Part shown: in pieces, positions 1 through 9,024 of the stretch
How the letters are laid out: every line of letters begins with the position of its first letter
Numbering within the stretch: position 1 is the first letter of the stretch
Origin: Spirochaetales bacterium
GTDB taxonomy: Bacteria; Spirochaetota; Leptospiria; Leptospirales; Leptonemataceae
DNA length: 64,000 nucleotides
NCBI GenBank assembly: GCA_015075425.1
Contig: JABTUL010000001.1
Span: forward strand, 62,001-126,000
Reading direction: 5' to 3'
Program-made: the position numbers and the translations under genes
The notes under the pieces: model-generated
Seen by the model: the letters and a program-made list of their open reading frames with translations, nothing else
Databases searched by the model: none
What the model was told of the DNA's origin: nothing

Positions 1-2078
1 AAATGCAGGGGGAACTGTATTCTTTTGCCTATCCTCTTGCCGATGGTTCGGGGGAAATCGTCGTGGCCACCACAAGGCCGGAAACCATGCTGGGCGATGT
101 AGCCGTCGCCGTTCATCCAGATGATGAGCGCTATAAAGCATTGATCGGAAAGGTGTTGCGCCATCCCTTCCTTGAGCGGTCGATTACCATTGTTGCCGAT
201 TCTACAGTGGACCGGGATTTTGGTACGGGCGCTGTTAAGATCACACCGGCACATGATCCGGCCGACTATGAGCTGGGGCGTCGCCATCAACTGGAATCCA
301 TAAATATTTTTGATGAATCGGCCTGCATCAATGCGGCCGGTGGAAAATTTGCCGGCCTGGATCGTTTCAAGGCGCGGGTGGCCATCAAAGAGGCGCTGGC
401 CGGCCTGGGCCTTGAGCGCGGGAGCCAGAAGCATACGATGGCTGTCGGTCGTTCGGAGCGATCCGGTGTCATAGTGGAACCCATGATTTCAACCCAATGG
501 TTTGTGCGTGTAGGCCCGCTGGCGGCAGAGGCCATCAAGGCTGTTGAATCCGGTGCGATTCGCATGATTCCGGAAGTGCGCCGCAATATGTATTTCAGCT
601 GGATGCGCGAAATCAAGGACTGGTGCATTTCGCGCCAGCTCTGGTGGGGTCACCAGATCCCGGCCTGGTACGGGCCGGATGAAACGGTCTTTGTGGCGCT
701 TTCGGAAGAGGAAGCGCTTGCGGCGGCTCGAAAGCACTATGGCCAGGACGTGGTCCTGCGGCGTGATCCCGATGTACTGGATACCTGGTTTTCCTCTGCA
801 CTCTGGCCTTTCAGCACCATGGGCTGGCCAGAAAAGACCGCGGATTTGAGAGATTTCTATCCCACGACAGTGCTGGTCACAGCGTTTGACATCATCTTCT
901 TCTGGGTGGCCCGGATGATTATGTTTGGCCTCTTTGCTCTGAAGAAACCACCGTTTAAGACTGTTTACATTCATGGCCTCATGCGCGATGAGCAGGGCCG
1001 CAAAATTTCCAAAAGCCTGGGCAATAACATCGATCCTCTCGACATCATTGAAGAGTATGGAGCTGATGCTTATCGCTTTTTTTTGACAGCGACGATTGCG
1101 GAAGGGAAAGATTCCAAGTACTCTCACCAGCGGCTCAAAGGATATAAGAATTTTATCAATAAAATATGGAACTCATCGCGTTTTGTGCTGCTCAATCTTC
1201 CGGCTGATTTTCAGCCACCGGAAGATTTACTTGCATTGCCGCTGGAACAGGAAGATTTCTGGATTCTGTCAGAGCTTGATCAGACCCGTGAGTCGCTCGA
1301 AGATGCTCTGGACAACTGCAAATTTCATCTGGCCAGTGAAATGGTCTATCAGCTGGTCTGGAACCAATTCTGCGACTGGTACATTGAACTCATCAAGCCG
1401 CGCATGTTTGGCAAAATTTCCGTCGAGTCACAGCAGGCGGCACAGGCCACGGCGCATAAGGTTCTTAAAGACATTTTATCTCTCTTGCATCCATTCACTC
1501 CCTACGTGACGGAGGAAATCTACGAACATCTGGGCGGTGAGCATCTTCTAACGGTCAGTTCCTGGCCGCGACCCATCAAATTGTCAGCAAGTGGTAGGCG
1601 AGCCGCGCATGGGCTAAAGCTCGTTCAAGAGGTGGTAGTGGCTGCGCGATCCCTGCGTGCGGAAGCGGGTCTACCGCCCGACCGCAAGATGGATCTGGTA
1701 ATACGCAGCACGGACCGATCCATCCAGGCCGTACTCAAGCAAAAGGAAGCCGCTCTCCTGCGACTGGCTGGGGCCGCGAGTATCAGCGTGCAGGCTGGAT
1801 ACACTCCGCTTAAAGGTGATGCTATGAGTCCCTTCTCTGCCGGAGAAGTTTTTGTGCCACTGGGCACTTTGATCGACCCCGGTAAAGAGCTGGCCCGAAT
1901 GCAAAAAGAGATCGCCGAGCTGGACCGCTATATTCAGGGGCAGGAAAGTAAACTGGGCAATGAATCCTTCCTGTCCAGGGCTCCGTCTGCCGTTGTGGAA
2001 CAGGAACGCGAGCGTCTGAAAGAAGCTCAGGAGAAGAAGAGCAAAATAGCTCAGGCCATTGAGAGGTATTCTTCATGA
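1..2078 (+). CDS. valS: Valine--tRNA ligase, C-terminal part (5' end outside window)
   Basis: Cytoplasmic class I synthetase charging tRNA-Val. About 691 codons are visible. The HIGH motif lies upstream of the window, so the ATG at position 3 is internal. Visible are the editing-domain region, the WCISRQLWWGHQIPAWY segment, the signature KISKSLGN (KMSKS loop) and the anticodon-binding domain. The last ~65 residues are a charged coiled coil, the tRNA-binding arm typical of ValRS and not of IleRS or LeuRS. The stop overlaps the purD start as ATGA, suggesting coupled translation. Confidence 0.97.
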   Translation, partial: MQGELYSFAYPLADGSGEIVVATTRPETMLGDVAVAVHPDDERYKALIGKVLRHPFLERSITIVADSTVDRDFGTGAVKITPAHDPADYELGRRHQLESINIFDESACINAAGGKFAGLDRFKARVAIKEALAGLGLERGSQKHTMAVGRSERSGVIVEPMISTQWFVRVGPLAAEAIKAVESGAIRMIPEVRRNMYFSWMREIKDWCISRQLWWGHQIPAWYGPDETVFVALSEEEALAAARKHYGQDVVLRRDPDVLDTWFSSALWPFSTMGWPEKTADLRDFYPTTVLVTAFDIIFFWVARMIMFGLFALKKPPFKTVYIHGLMRDEQGRKISKSLGNNIDPLDIIEEYGADAYRFFLTATIAEGKDSKYSHQRLKGYKNFINKIWNSSRFVLLNLPADFQPPEDLLALPLEQEDFWILSELDQTRESLEDALDNCKFHLASEMVYQLVWNQFCDWYIELIKPRMFGKISVESQQAAQATAHKVLKDILSLLHPFTPYVTEEIYEHLGGEHLLTVSSWPRPIKLSASGRRAAHGLKLVQEVVVAARSLRAEAGLPPDRKMDLVIRSTDRSIQAVLKQKEAALLRLAGAASISVQAGYTPLKGDAMSPFSAGEVFVPLGTLIDPGKELARMQKEIAELDRYIQGQESKLGNESFLSRAPSAVVEQERERLKEAQEKKSKIAQAIERYSS

Positions 2079-3340
2079 AAGTGCTGTTGCTGGGTTCAGG
2101 CGGTCGCGAGCATGCACTGTACTGGAAACTGAAACAAAGTCCCCGGCTTTCGCGGATCGCTGTCATGCCAGGCAATGGCGGCATTCCGGTCGCCGATCAG
2201 ATCCCCGCAGTCTCTTTCGAAAATTCCGATTTCCGCCGACTCATAGAGTCTGAAGGGTTTGACCTTATTGTTTCCGGGCCGGAGCAACCGCTGGTGGAAG
2301 GCTGGCTCGATGAAGTGCGCGATATATGTCCGGTTTTTGGCCCCACGCGGAATGCGGCTGCCCTGGAAGGATCCAAGTCTTTTGCCAAAGAATTCATGCA
2401 GCGCCAGGGGATTCCCACGGCTCGCTCCCGCTCCTTCGCGGATTTTGCATCGGCATTGCTGTATGTTAAGGAATGCCGTCCGCCTTATGTGATCAAAGCC
2501 GATGGCCTGGCTGCCGGAAAAGGGGTCAGCATCTGTGGCACCCAGGAGGAGGCTGAGCAGGCCCTTTCGCGCACCATGCAGGAACTGGCTTTCGGGGCTG
2601 CGGGCAGTCGTGTCGTAATTGAGGATTACCTGGACGGCCAGGAGATGTCCCTTTTTGCTCTAAGCGATGGCAAGAACACCATGCCCTTCATAGCTTTACA
2701 GGATCACAAGCGAGCCTTTGATCACGATGAGGGACCCAATACCGGCGGTATGGGTGCCTACCAGCCGGTGCCATTTGCCACAGATAATGTACTGAAAAAA
2801 GTTCATGATCGGATACTGCAGCCCACCATCCAAGGAATGGCCCGTGAGGGTCGACCCTACCGGGGCCTCCTCTACATGGGTTTGATGATTGTGGAGGATG
2901 AACCATTCGTAATTGAATACAATGTTCGCTTTGGCGATCCAGAAACCCAGGCGCTCCTGCCCGTTGTGGCCGAAGATATGCTTCCGCTCCTCTATGAATC
3001 GGCAGCCGGGACTTTGCCGGGACGGCCGGTGCAGATCAAAAATCAGGCTTCTTTGACGGTAGTTCTGGCAGCTGCCGGTTATCCGGGAGAATACAGTAAA
3101 AATCTGGAGCTAAAAAATATTGACAGGATGGAAGGTGACATAATGTTTTTCCACGCGGGGACCGTCCGCTCGTCGGAGGGCTACCGTTCCAGCGGGGGTC
3201 GTATTTTGAATGTGACTGCACTGGGAAAGGATCTGGCTGAGGCCAGAGAGCGAGCATACGCTGCGCTCGGGGCCCTGGATTGCCCGGGAACATTTTACCG
3301 CCAGGATATTGGGAGCAAAGGCATTGTTATCCGTAGCTGA
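2075..3340 (+). CDS. purD: Phosphoribosylamine--glycine ligase
   Basis: Purine biosynthesis: ATP-dependent joining of glycine to phosphoribosylamine to give GAR. At 421 aa it has normal length. It opens with the dinucleotide-like loop LLLGSGGREHAL and contains an ATP-grasp domain with VIKADGLAAGKGV near residue 140, GPNTGGMGAY near 222 and RFGDPETQ near 289. Its start overlaps the valS stop by 4 nt. The next ORF begins inside its 3' end. A monofunctional PurD; no fusion is seen. Confidence 0.97.
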   Translation: MKVLLLGSGGREHALYWKLKQSPRLSRIAVMPGNGGIPVADQIPAVSFENSDFRRLIESEGFDLIVSGPEQPLVEGWLDEVRDICPVFGPTRNAAALEGSKSFAKEFMQRQGIPTARSRSFADFASALLYVKECRPPYVIKADGLAAGKGVSICGTQEEAEQALSRTMQELAFGAAGSRVVIEDYLDGQEMSLFALSDGKNTMPFIALQDHKRAFDHDEGPNTGGMGAYQPVPFATDNVLKKVHDRILQPTIQGMAREGRPYRGLLYMGLMIVEDEPFVIEYNVRFGDPETQALLPVVAEDMLPLLYESAAGTLPGRPVQIKNQASLTVVLAAAGYPGEYSKNLELKNIDRMEGDIMFFHAGTVRSSEGYRSSGGRILNVTALGKDLAEARERAYAALGALDCPGTFYRQDIGSKGIVIRS

Positions 3341-4091
3341 GCATTTCCAGTCTTTACCGGAAGCAGAACTCCGCCGTATACAGATTCAGCTAAAAATCAT
3401 CCTCAAACATTCGGGAAAAAATTTCCGTCAATTGCTGACCGCTGCCTATAGCGGGCTTTCCTTTTCCGCTGCAGACCTGGAGCTGGCCATGGAGCTGATT
3501 CGTTCCTTTGGCAGCCGCAAGCGCAAGCAGCTCAGTGAAGCCGCTCAGTTGCGTTTGCGCAGCGTTGCCTGGGTGGTCTGGCCCGATGAAAACAGCTGTG
3601 CTCTGGTCGCCGAAGCGCTCCCCGCTCTGCTGGCCCAGAAGTCGCTGGTAAAAGAAAGGATTCTTTACTATCACCTGCGTACCCTTGCCCCGCGGGAGCG
3701 CCGGTCATGGAGCCAGTGGCTGGGGCTCCTGACAATTCAACCAGAAGCCATGTACCAGGAGATTGGACTCTTGCGATCCCGGACTGGAACTTTGCCCGCT
3801 CCTGTTCGTCTGCCGCGCTTCCTGGATGAAGCCTTTACCGCAGAGCAGCTTTTCTGGTTTTCCCGACAGGTCCTGCCATTCTACGCGACTATGCTTCATC
3901 TGGACAAACTATCTCTGAGTGCCGAGCAGCGCAGCTACCTGCTCCTCTTCAAACAGGGCTATCTGCGGTTACGAGAATGTATTGTTCCCGGTGCATTCTC
4001 TCGCTTCGCATTGATTGCAACAAGCGAAGAAGTTCCCGGGAAAGAGGACACTATTCCCTGGCATACGGACCAGCATCTTTTGTTTAAATAA
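3309..4091 (+). CDS. Hypothetical protein downstream of purD
   Basis: A 260-aa protein of no family I recognise. It is mostly helical by composition, rich in Leu, Arg, Gln and Ser, with no signal peptide or membrane segment, so probably cytoplasmic. The first in-frame start is TTG at 3309, overlapping purD by 32 nt; a second TTG at 3324 has a better placed GGGAG. Both are non-ATG, so the start is uncertain. The overlap implies cotranscription with purD. Confidence 0.75.
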   Translation: MGAKALLSVAEHFQSLPEAELRRIQIQLKIILKHSGKNFRQLLTAAYSGLSFSAADLELAMELIRSFGSRKRKQLSEAAQLRLRSVAWVVWPDENSCALVAEALPALLAQKSLVKERILYYHLRTLAPRERRSWSQWLGLLTIQPEAMYQEIGLLRSRTGTLPAPVRLPRFLDEAFTAEQLFWFSRQVLPFYATMLHLDKLSLSAEQRSYLLLFKQGYLRLRECIVPGAFSRFALIATSEEVPGKEDTIPWHTDQHLLFK

Positions 4092-4147
4092 AGAAAATCG
4101 ACCTAAAAAAGGCTTTTGATTCTGGATGAGCGCATTCTACTGGGTCC

Positions 4148-4813
4148 ATGTTTGGTGAAATAGATCAACTGATCAGCAATCGGGAAAGCCCCTATCCAGA
4201 AAATCTCCTGCTGGCTCGTGAAAAGCTCGAGGCCCTGCCCGGACAGGCGGCCGGGCCTGTCAGCATTCGTCTGGCAGAGGTCCTTTTCTGGCTGGGAGAG
4301 TATGCGGAAGATAGTGCAGAGAAGGAAAAGTATTTCAGCGCTGGTGTGGAAGCGGGGAAAAAGGCAGTGGAGCTGGAAGCTGAGAATGTGGCCGCCCATT
4401 TATGGTATGCAGCCTGCATGGGATCTCACGGGGTTGTCCGCGGCATCATGTCCAGTCTTTTCTATCTGGGGCCTGTAGAAAAGCATGGGAAAAAAGCTAT
4501 GGAATTAGATGAAAATTATTATGAAGGCGGCCCGTTGCGGCTGATGGGACGGCTCTACCAGCAGGCTCCCGGCTGGCCGGTGGGCCCTGGTGACGGAAAG
4601 AAAGCCATTGAATTGCTGGAGAAAGCCGTGAAGGTCGGTCCTGACTTTCTCTACAACCATGTCTATCTGGCGGAAGCGTATCTGGCAAAAAGTCGTAAAG
4701 GCGATGCAAGCCGGATGATCGAGGATGTTCTATCAAGAGTCGATGGCCTTAAGTACCAGCGTCAGGCTGCCATGATCAAGAAGGATGCGCTGGCTCTGAA
4801 GGCCCGGCTGTAG
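4148..4813 (+). CDS. TPR-like protein resembling TRAP transporter TatT component
   Basis: A 221-aa helical-repeat protein. The central region HLWYAACMGSH and the stretch from GGPLRLMGRLYQQAPGWP to GKKAIELLEKAVK resemble the TatT (TRAP-T) family, which forms tetratricopeptide-like periplasmic scaffolds. Here no signal peptide is visible, so location is unclear. No TRAP transporter genes lie nearby. ATG start at 4148 with only a weak ribosome site. Assignment rests on motif resemblance. Confidence 0.7.
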   Translation: MFGEIDQLISNRESPYPENLLLAREKLEALPGQAAGPVSIRLAEVLFWLGEYAEDSAEKEKYFSAGVEAGKKAVELEAENVAAHLWYAACMGSHGVVRGIMSSLFYLGPVEKHGKKAMELDENYYEGGPLRLMGRLYQQAPGWPVGPGDGKKAIELLEKAVKVGPDFLYNHVYLAEAYLAKSRKGDASRMIEDVLSRVDGLKYQRQAAMIKKDALALKARL

Positions 4814-4973
4814 AGTCGCGGCCGTTGATGTTTCCTGCTCCCGCGCGTACCCGCTGTTTGTAGGTTCCCCGGGCCTGCCCCTTCCGTGCGGGAACGGCGC
4901 CTTCATCCGGCTCACATTCCATCTGAATCTTGATTGGACAGGGGGCCCGGCTTTGAAATCCTGACCCGAACAT

Positions 4974-6440
4974 TTGAAAACATTTAAAGACCTCGGTCTC
5001 CATCCAGAACTTCTCGGGGCAGTCGAGCGCCTCGGATTTGAGCAGCCTACTCCCATTCAGAAAGAAACCATACCGGCCATTCTGGAAGCACGCCGCGACA
5101 TCATCGCCATGGCGCAAACTGGCACGGGCAAAACGGCCGGCTTTGGTCTGCCCATCGTTCAGCAGGTGGAGACGGGAAAACCGGGCGTGCAGGCGCTCAT
5201 CCTCTGCCCCACTCGCGAGCTCTGCCTGCAAATCACTCGTGATTTGACAGCCTTTGCCAGCGGGCGGCAGGGTGTGTCTCTGGTTTCCGTGTACGGCGGC
5301 GCCAGCATAGAAACGCAGATCAAATCGCTGAAAAGGGGGGCGCAAATCGTAATTGGAACGCCAGGGCGCACGCTTGATTTGATCAAACGCAAAGCTCTGC
5401 GTCTGGAAACCCTGCGCTGGCTGGTCCTGGATGAGGCCGACGAAATGCTCAACATGGGCTTTCGAGAGGACCTGGATGCCATTTTGAGTAAAACCAGTAG
5501 CGAAAAGCAAACATTGCTATTTTCCGCAACCATGCCAGAGGGAGTGCGCCGCATCAGCGCCAGCTATATGCAAAATCCCCGCGAGATTACGGCCGGCGTT
5601 CGTAATAGCGGCGCGGATCAAGTAAGCCATGAGTACTATGTTGTAAAGTCGCATAACCGCTACACAGCGGTCAAAAGACTTGCCGATTTAAATCCCGATA
5701 TTTACGGAATCATATTCTGTCGGACCCGCAGTGATGCCCGCGAAATTACCTCGGAACTGCTCAGTGATGGCTACAATGCTGATGCTTTGCATGGTGATCT
5801 AACCCAGGCGCAGCGCGACACGGTGATGGACCGCTTTCGTAAGCGGCAGATCCAGTTGCTGGTTGCAACCGATGTCGCTTCCAGAGGACTGGATGTTAGT
5901 GAGCTTTCTCATATCATTAATTTTACGCTGCCGGATGATCCAGAAGTTTACGTGCATCGCAGCGGGCGCACTGGCCGTGCGGGTCGGGCCGGTAAATCGC
6001 TCATCATTCTGCAACCCAAAGAACTTTTTATGATCCGTCGGCTGGAAAAGCTGGTGGGCAAAAAATTTGAATACAGAAAGATCCCCTCCGGTCAGGAAAT
6101 CTGCGAAAAACGACTCTACAGCTTGATGGATCGTCTGGAAAAAATAACAGTTAATGAAAAAGAAATTGCCCCGTTCCTTCCCGCTATTGTGAAGAAATTT
6201 TCCTGGCTGGATCGTGATGAGCTACTCAAGCGCATTGTAGCTTTTGAATTCAACAGGTTCCTGGATTATTATCGGCTGGCCGGTGATATCAATGCCAGTG
6301 TGGAGCCGGTAGTTCATTCCGACCAGGGCCAGGGTAAGAAACGCAAGAGAAAGCCACCTGCTCCTTCCAGCGGACACAAGCAGGGTAGAAAAGGAAAGCC
6401 CGCCGCCGGGAAACGGCGACGGGCCGGTCGAACTCAGTAG
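4974..6440 (+). CDS. DEAD-box ATP-dependent RNA helicase
   Basis: ATP-dependent RNA helicase, 488 aa. All core motifs are visible: Q motif (GFEQPTPIQ), I AQTGTGKT, Ia PTREL, Ib TPGR, II DEAD, III SAT, IV IIFCRT, V ATDVASRGLD, VI HRSGRTGRAGR. The ~40-residue C-terminus is Lys/Arg/Gly rich and probably binds RNA. The only possible start is TTG at 4974, 12 nt after an in-frame stop. It converges on an RRM protein gene with a 7-nt 3' overlap. DeaD/RhlE/CshA-like; exact subfamily unresolved. Confidence 0.93.
   Translation: MKTFKDLGLHPELLGAVERLGFEQPTPIQKETIPAILEARRDIIAMAQTGTGKTAGFGLPIVQQVETGKPGVQALILCPTRELCLQITRDLTAFASGRQGVSLVSVYGGASIETQIKSLKRGAQIVIGTPGRTLDLIKRKALRLETLRWLVLDEADEMLNMGFREDLDAILSKTSSEKQTLLFSATMPEGVRRISASYMQNPREITAGVRNSGADQVSHEYYVVKSHNRYTAVKRLADLNPDIYGIIFCRTRSDAREITSELLSDGYNADALHGDLTQAQRDTVMDRFRKRQIQLLVATDVASRGLDVSELSHIINFTLPDDPEVYVHRSGRTGRAGRAGKSLIILQPKELFMIRRLEKLVGKKFEYRKIPSGQEICEKRLYSLMDRLEKITVNEKEIAPFLPAIVKKFSWLDRDELLKRIVAFEFNRFLDYYRLAGDINASVEPVVHSDQGQGKKRKRKPPAPSSGHKQGRKGKPAAGKRRRAGRTQ
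6398..6424 (-). terminator. Candidate Rho-independent terminator for the RRM gene
   Basis: Ten-bp GC-rich stem (6398-6407 with 6415-6424, one mismatch) around a 7-nt loop. Read on the minus strand it is followed by a T-rich stretch (6397-6388) and starts 10 nt after the RRM stop. It lies inside the 3' coding end of the convergent helicase gene. Confidence 0.55.
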
Positions 6441-6721
6441 CGGTTGTTGTATCCGCCGCGACCGCCGCTGTTGCCTTTGGCTCCAGAATCGCGGGCCTGG
6501 TTTACGACCAGAGCGCGTCCATTCAGTTCCTGACCGTTGAGGTTGGAAATAGCCTCGCGGCCGGCAGCGTCGTCCATAGTTACGAAAGCAAAGCCTCGAG
6601 AGCGTCCGGTGTCGCGGTCAGTGATGACTTTTACATCGTTCACTTCGCCCATGGCGGAAAAATGGTTGCGTAGATCGCTTTCTGAGGTATTAAAAGCGAT
6701 ATTTCCTACATAGAGATTCAT
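6434..6721 (-). CDS. RRM-domain RNA-binding protein
   Basis: A 95-aa single RNA-recognition-motif protein of the bacterial/cyanobacterial Rbp type. RNP2 is LYVGNI near residue 3 and RNP1 is RGFAFVTM near residue 43. The tail is Gly/Arg/Asn rich. Such proteins bind RNA and are often cold-responsive. ATG start preceded by AGGA at good spacing. It faces the DEAD-box helicase gene tail to tail; a role in the same RNA-remodelling response is an inference. Confidence 0.95.
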   Translation of the reverse strand: MNLYVGNIAFNTSESDLRNHFSAMGEVNDVKVITDRDTGRSRGFAFVTMDDAAGREAISNLNGQELNGRALVVNQARDSGAKGNSGGRGGYNNRY

Positions 6722-6862
6722 TTGATTGTCCTGTTCTTAAAATAAACCCAGATTAAAAGCAATACAGAAAGATGTCGCAAAATCCGTTTCAATAACAAGA
6801 AAGGTGAAAGTGAGATCTATGGCAGGATTGAAAATAATGTGAGCTGAAACAGGGTCTGCAGC

Positions 6863-7933
6863 TCAGCTTTCCCTGTCAACAAAGATTTCCCGACGGAGCA
6901 AACCTTCCAGCTCCAGTGCCCCCGTAAGCGGCAGGCCATACAGAGGGATCTGAAACATCTTCCAGTGCAATTTGATGAGGGCTGGAAGGTAGCTCAGCTG
7001 AACGGTCATTTCCTGGAGACTGCGGACTTCGTCCTGGTCCAGAAGGAGCAGCTTCTGGACACCGCGTCCCGGTTCAAAGTGGCAATGCAACGCGTGGAGC
7101 CGGGAAAGGGAAAAATGCCGGGATTTGCGCAATGCAATCTTGCCGCCGTATCGCCATAGATACACCGCTTGAATACGGTCACTATTGATTTCCAAACCGG
7201 GTCGGCAGAAGAAAGACCGGAGCAGTGACAGGCCGGCATAAATCAGGAAAATAGCAAGGACAGAGAGGACAATCAGGGCAGCCACGTGGCTCTCTGACCT
7301 GACAGAGCCGTAAAGGATCAGAGACGCTCCGCCGAGTAGCATGACGATCCACAGGGTCGCCAGGATCGACAGCCGATCCTGCCAGGAAAACAGCGTACTC
7401 CCGGGCAGGCGCTGGATTTCCAGAGAAGTTTTGTCGTTTTCCGAAGGCATGTCTGGCTTGAGCTTTCCAGCACTGGCAACGGGCTTTAGCGCATCCTCCA
7501 GGATCTCCAGATTTTTTCGGGCCCGATTCAGGGAAGAGAAGCTGATAAGATCCAGGCGTGAACCGCCGCGGCGTTCTATGTACAGAACATAGCGGCGTTG
7601 CTCGCGGCGGATCAGTGGTTGCACAATTTCTGTAAAGGGAATGGTCGCCTGAACGGCAGTGGCGCTGCAGATTTCCAGTTGTGCATTTTCCTTGTTAAGA
7701 AAAAAGGAAGCAGGTAAGGATCGTAAGTAGGCTGTCATGAGGAAACTCGCTGAAAACAGGAAGAGTCCCATTCCAGCCAGGATAACAATGATATCCTGTG
7801 AAGAATCAATGGCCAGGGCGGGAACAGCCGGAAGGAGTAAGAGACCGATCAGCCGCATGGGCCAGGCATACCAGAGCAGCAATGCTGACCGTTTGTAGCG
7901 CAGCCCTTTTTCTTCTTGTTTTAATTTGTACAC
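6863..7933 (-). CDS. Putative membrane protein, four hydrophobic segments
   Basis: A 356-aa protein I do not recognise. Hydrophobic segments lie near residues 20-45, 48-72, 190-212 and 217-240, in two pairs. Each pair is followed by a soluble stretch rich in beta-forming residues (around 75-145 and 245-350). This duplicated architecture resembles bacterial PH-like membrane proteins, but that is only a suggestion. Start is GTG at 7933, 18 nt after the CBS gene stop, so it is likely the last gene of the udg-CBS unit. Confidence 0.75.
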   Translation of the reverse strand: MYKLKQEEKGLRYKRSALLLWYAWPMRLIGLLLLPAVPALAIDSSQDIIVILAGMGLFLFSASFLMTAYLRSLPASFFLNKENAQLEICSATAVQATIPFTEIVQPLIRREQRRYVLYIERRGGSRLDLISFSSLNRARKNLEILEDALKPVASAGKLKPDMPSENDKTSLEIQRLPGSTLFSWQDRLSILATLWIVMLLGGASLILYGSVRSESHVAALIVLSVLAIFLIYAGLSLLRSFFCRPGLEINSDRIQAVYLWRYGGKIALRKSRHFSLSRLHALHCHFEPGRGVQKLLLLDQDEVRSLQEMTVQLSYLPALIKLHWKMFQIPLYGLPLTGALELEGLLRREIFVDRES

Positions 7934-7951
7934 AATGGTGGCGCCAGGCTC

Positions 7952-8359
7952 TTAGAAGCGATCGTACCGATCCCGGTTTGCCAGATGTTTGAGCAAATCT
8001 GTGGAAGTCACAATCCCCTGGAGGAGGCCGTTTTCATCGGTGATGACCATGGCATGGATGCTGTTATCAATCATTGCCTGAGCTACATCCTGGATCTCAA
8101 TTTTATCCGTAAGAGTAAAAGCCGGGCAGGTCATGATATCGCGAACCAGAACAGGATCTTCCCTGGATTGTAATATTTTAACAATATTAACATAATTCTC
8201 AAAATCCTTCTCAGAGACCATCCCGACGACCTGTTTTTCCGTTGAAACGACGGGAACATGTTTGATATTGTTATCTTTAAATACGTTCAGATGGTCCAGG
8301 ACCCTGTCTTCCGGTTGCAGTGTAACCACCCGTTGCGTCATCAGCTCACTTGCTCTCAT
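7952..8359 (-). CDS. CBS-domain pair protein
   Basis: 135 aa comprising two tandem CBS motifs and little else (about residues 5-60 and 72-130). Each has the usual VVSTEKQVVGMVSEKD-like or GIVTSTDLL-like end. CBS pairs bind adenine nucleotides or SAM and act as stand-alone regulatory modules; the partner is unknown. Its start overlaps the upstream glycosylase stop by 4 nt (ATGA), implying coupled translation. Confidence 0.9.
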   Translation of the reverse strand: MRASELMTQRVVTLQPEDRVLDHLNVFKDNNIKHVPVVSTEKQVVGMVSEKDFENYVNIVKILQSREDPVLVRDIMTCPAFTLTDKIEIQDVAQAMIDNSIHAMVITDENGLLQGIVTSTDLLKHLANRDRYDRF

Positions 8360-8976
8360 GGCGATCTTTCATCCTTTCCCGGCACAGGCCAGCCCAGCTT
8401 CTGCATGACAAGTTTGATGTCATGCCAGACATCTTTTTTAAGAGGAGAATGGTCACCACCGTTGCGCAGAACATAACTTGGATGGTAGGTGGGCATGACC
8501 GGTATGCTTTTGAATTCGGCCCATTTTCCCCGTAGAGCTGTGATTCCCGTTGTTGTATCCAGCAAAAATTTTGTTGCCGGACCGCCCAGGGTCATAATGA
8601 CCCTGGGCGCAATGATTTCTATTTGCCTTAATAGTACCGGGCTACAGGCCGCGACTTCCTCAGCATCCGGAGGGCGGTCTTTCTGAAATTGCAGATCCAC
8701 GGTGGGCCGGCATTTTACGATGTTGGCAATGTAGACTGCAGCGCGCTCCACCCCCATGCCTTTTTCGATGATTTTTGTCAGCAGTTCGCCCGATCGGCCC
8801 ACGAAAGGGCGGCCGGTCAAATCTTCCTGTTTTCCCGGTCCTTCGCCAATGAACATCAGTTCAGCTTCAGGATTTCCTTCTCCAAAAACAACTTGAGTAC
8901 GCGTACGCGATAGTTTGCAATGTTCACAGGACCGATAACGCTCTTCCAGCAATGCAAGTCGTTCCCTGCGGTTCAT
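8356..8976 (-). CDS. Uracil-DNA glycosylase, Fe-S (type 4/5 family)
   Basis: Base-excision repair enzyme removing uracil from DNA. The start at 8976 (MNRRERLAL) gives ~206 aa, normal for the family; the frame stays open further upstream, but that stretch has no family-like residues. Visible are CEHCKLSRTRTQVVFGEG (first Cys pair), GEGPGKQED, and the second Cys pair in VKCRPT and ACSPVLLRQ, which together ligate a 4Fe-4S cluster. The C-terminal motif is MPTYHPSYVLR. Divergent from the glycosyltransferase with ~48 nt between starts. Confidence 0.93.
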   Translation of the reverse strand: MNRRERLALLEERYRSCEHCKLSRTRTQVVFGEGNPEAELMFIGEGPGKQEDLTGRPFVGRSGELLTKIIEKGMGVERAAVYIANIVKCRPTVDLQFQKDRPPDAEEVAACSPVLLRQIEIIAPRVIMTLGGPATKFLLDTTTGITALRGKWAEFKSIPVMPTYHPSYVLRNGGDHSPLKKDVWHDIKLVMQKLGWPVPGKDERSP

Positions 8977-9024
8977 CCTGGACCAGAAGCGTGGATTGGA
9001 ATTGCTTTGCAAGAAAGAAAGGTT

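Noticed and set aside
489-1127. 212-aa minus-strand ORF within valS
   Set aside because: Antisense to a clear synthetase; high-G+C DNA gives many such open frames.
8920-9024. N-terminal extension of the glycosyltransferase frame
   Set aside because: It would overlap the start of the divergent glycosylase, and the added residues do not resemble GT4 proteins; ATG 9025 has a ribosome site.
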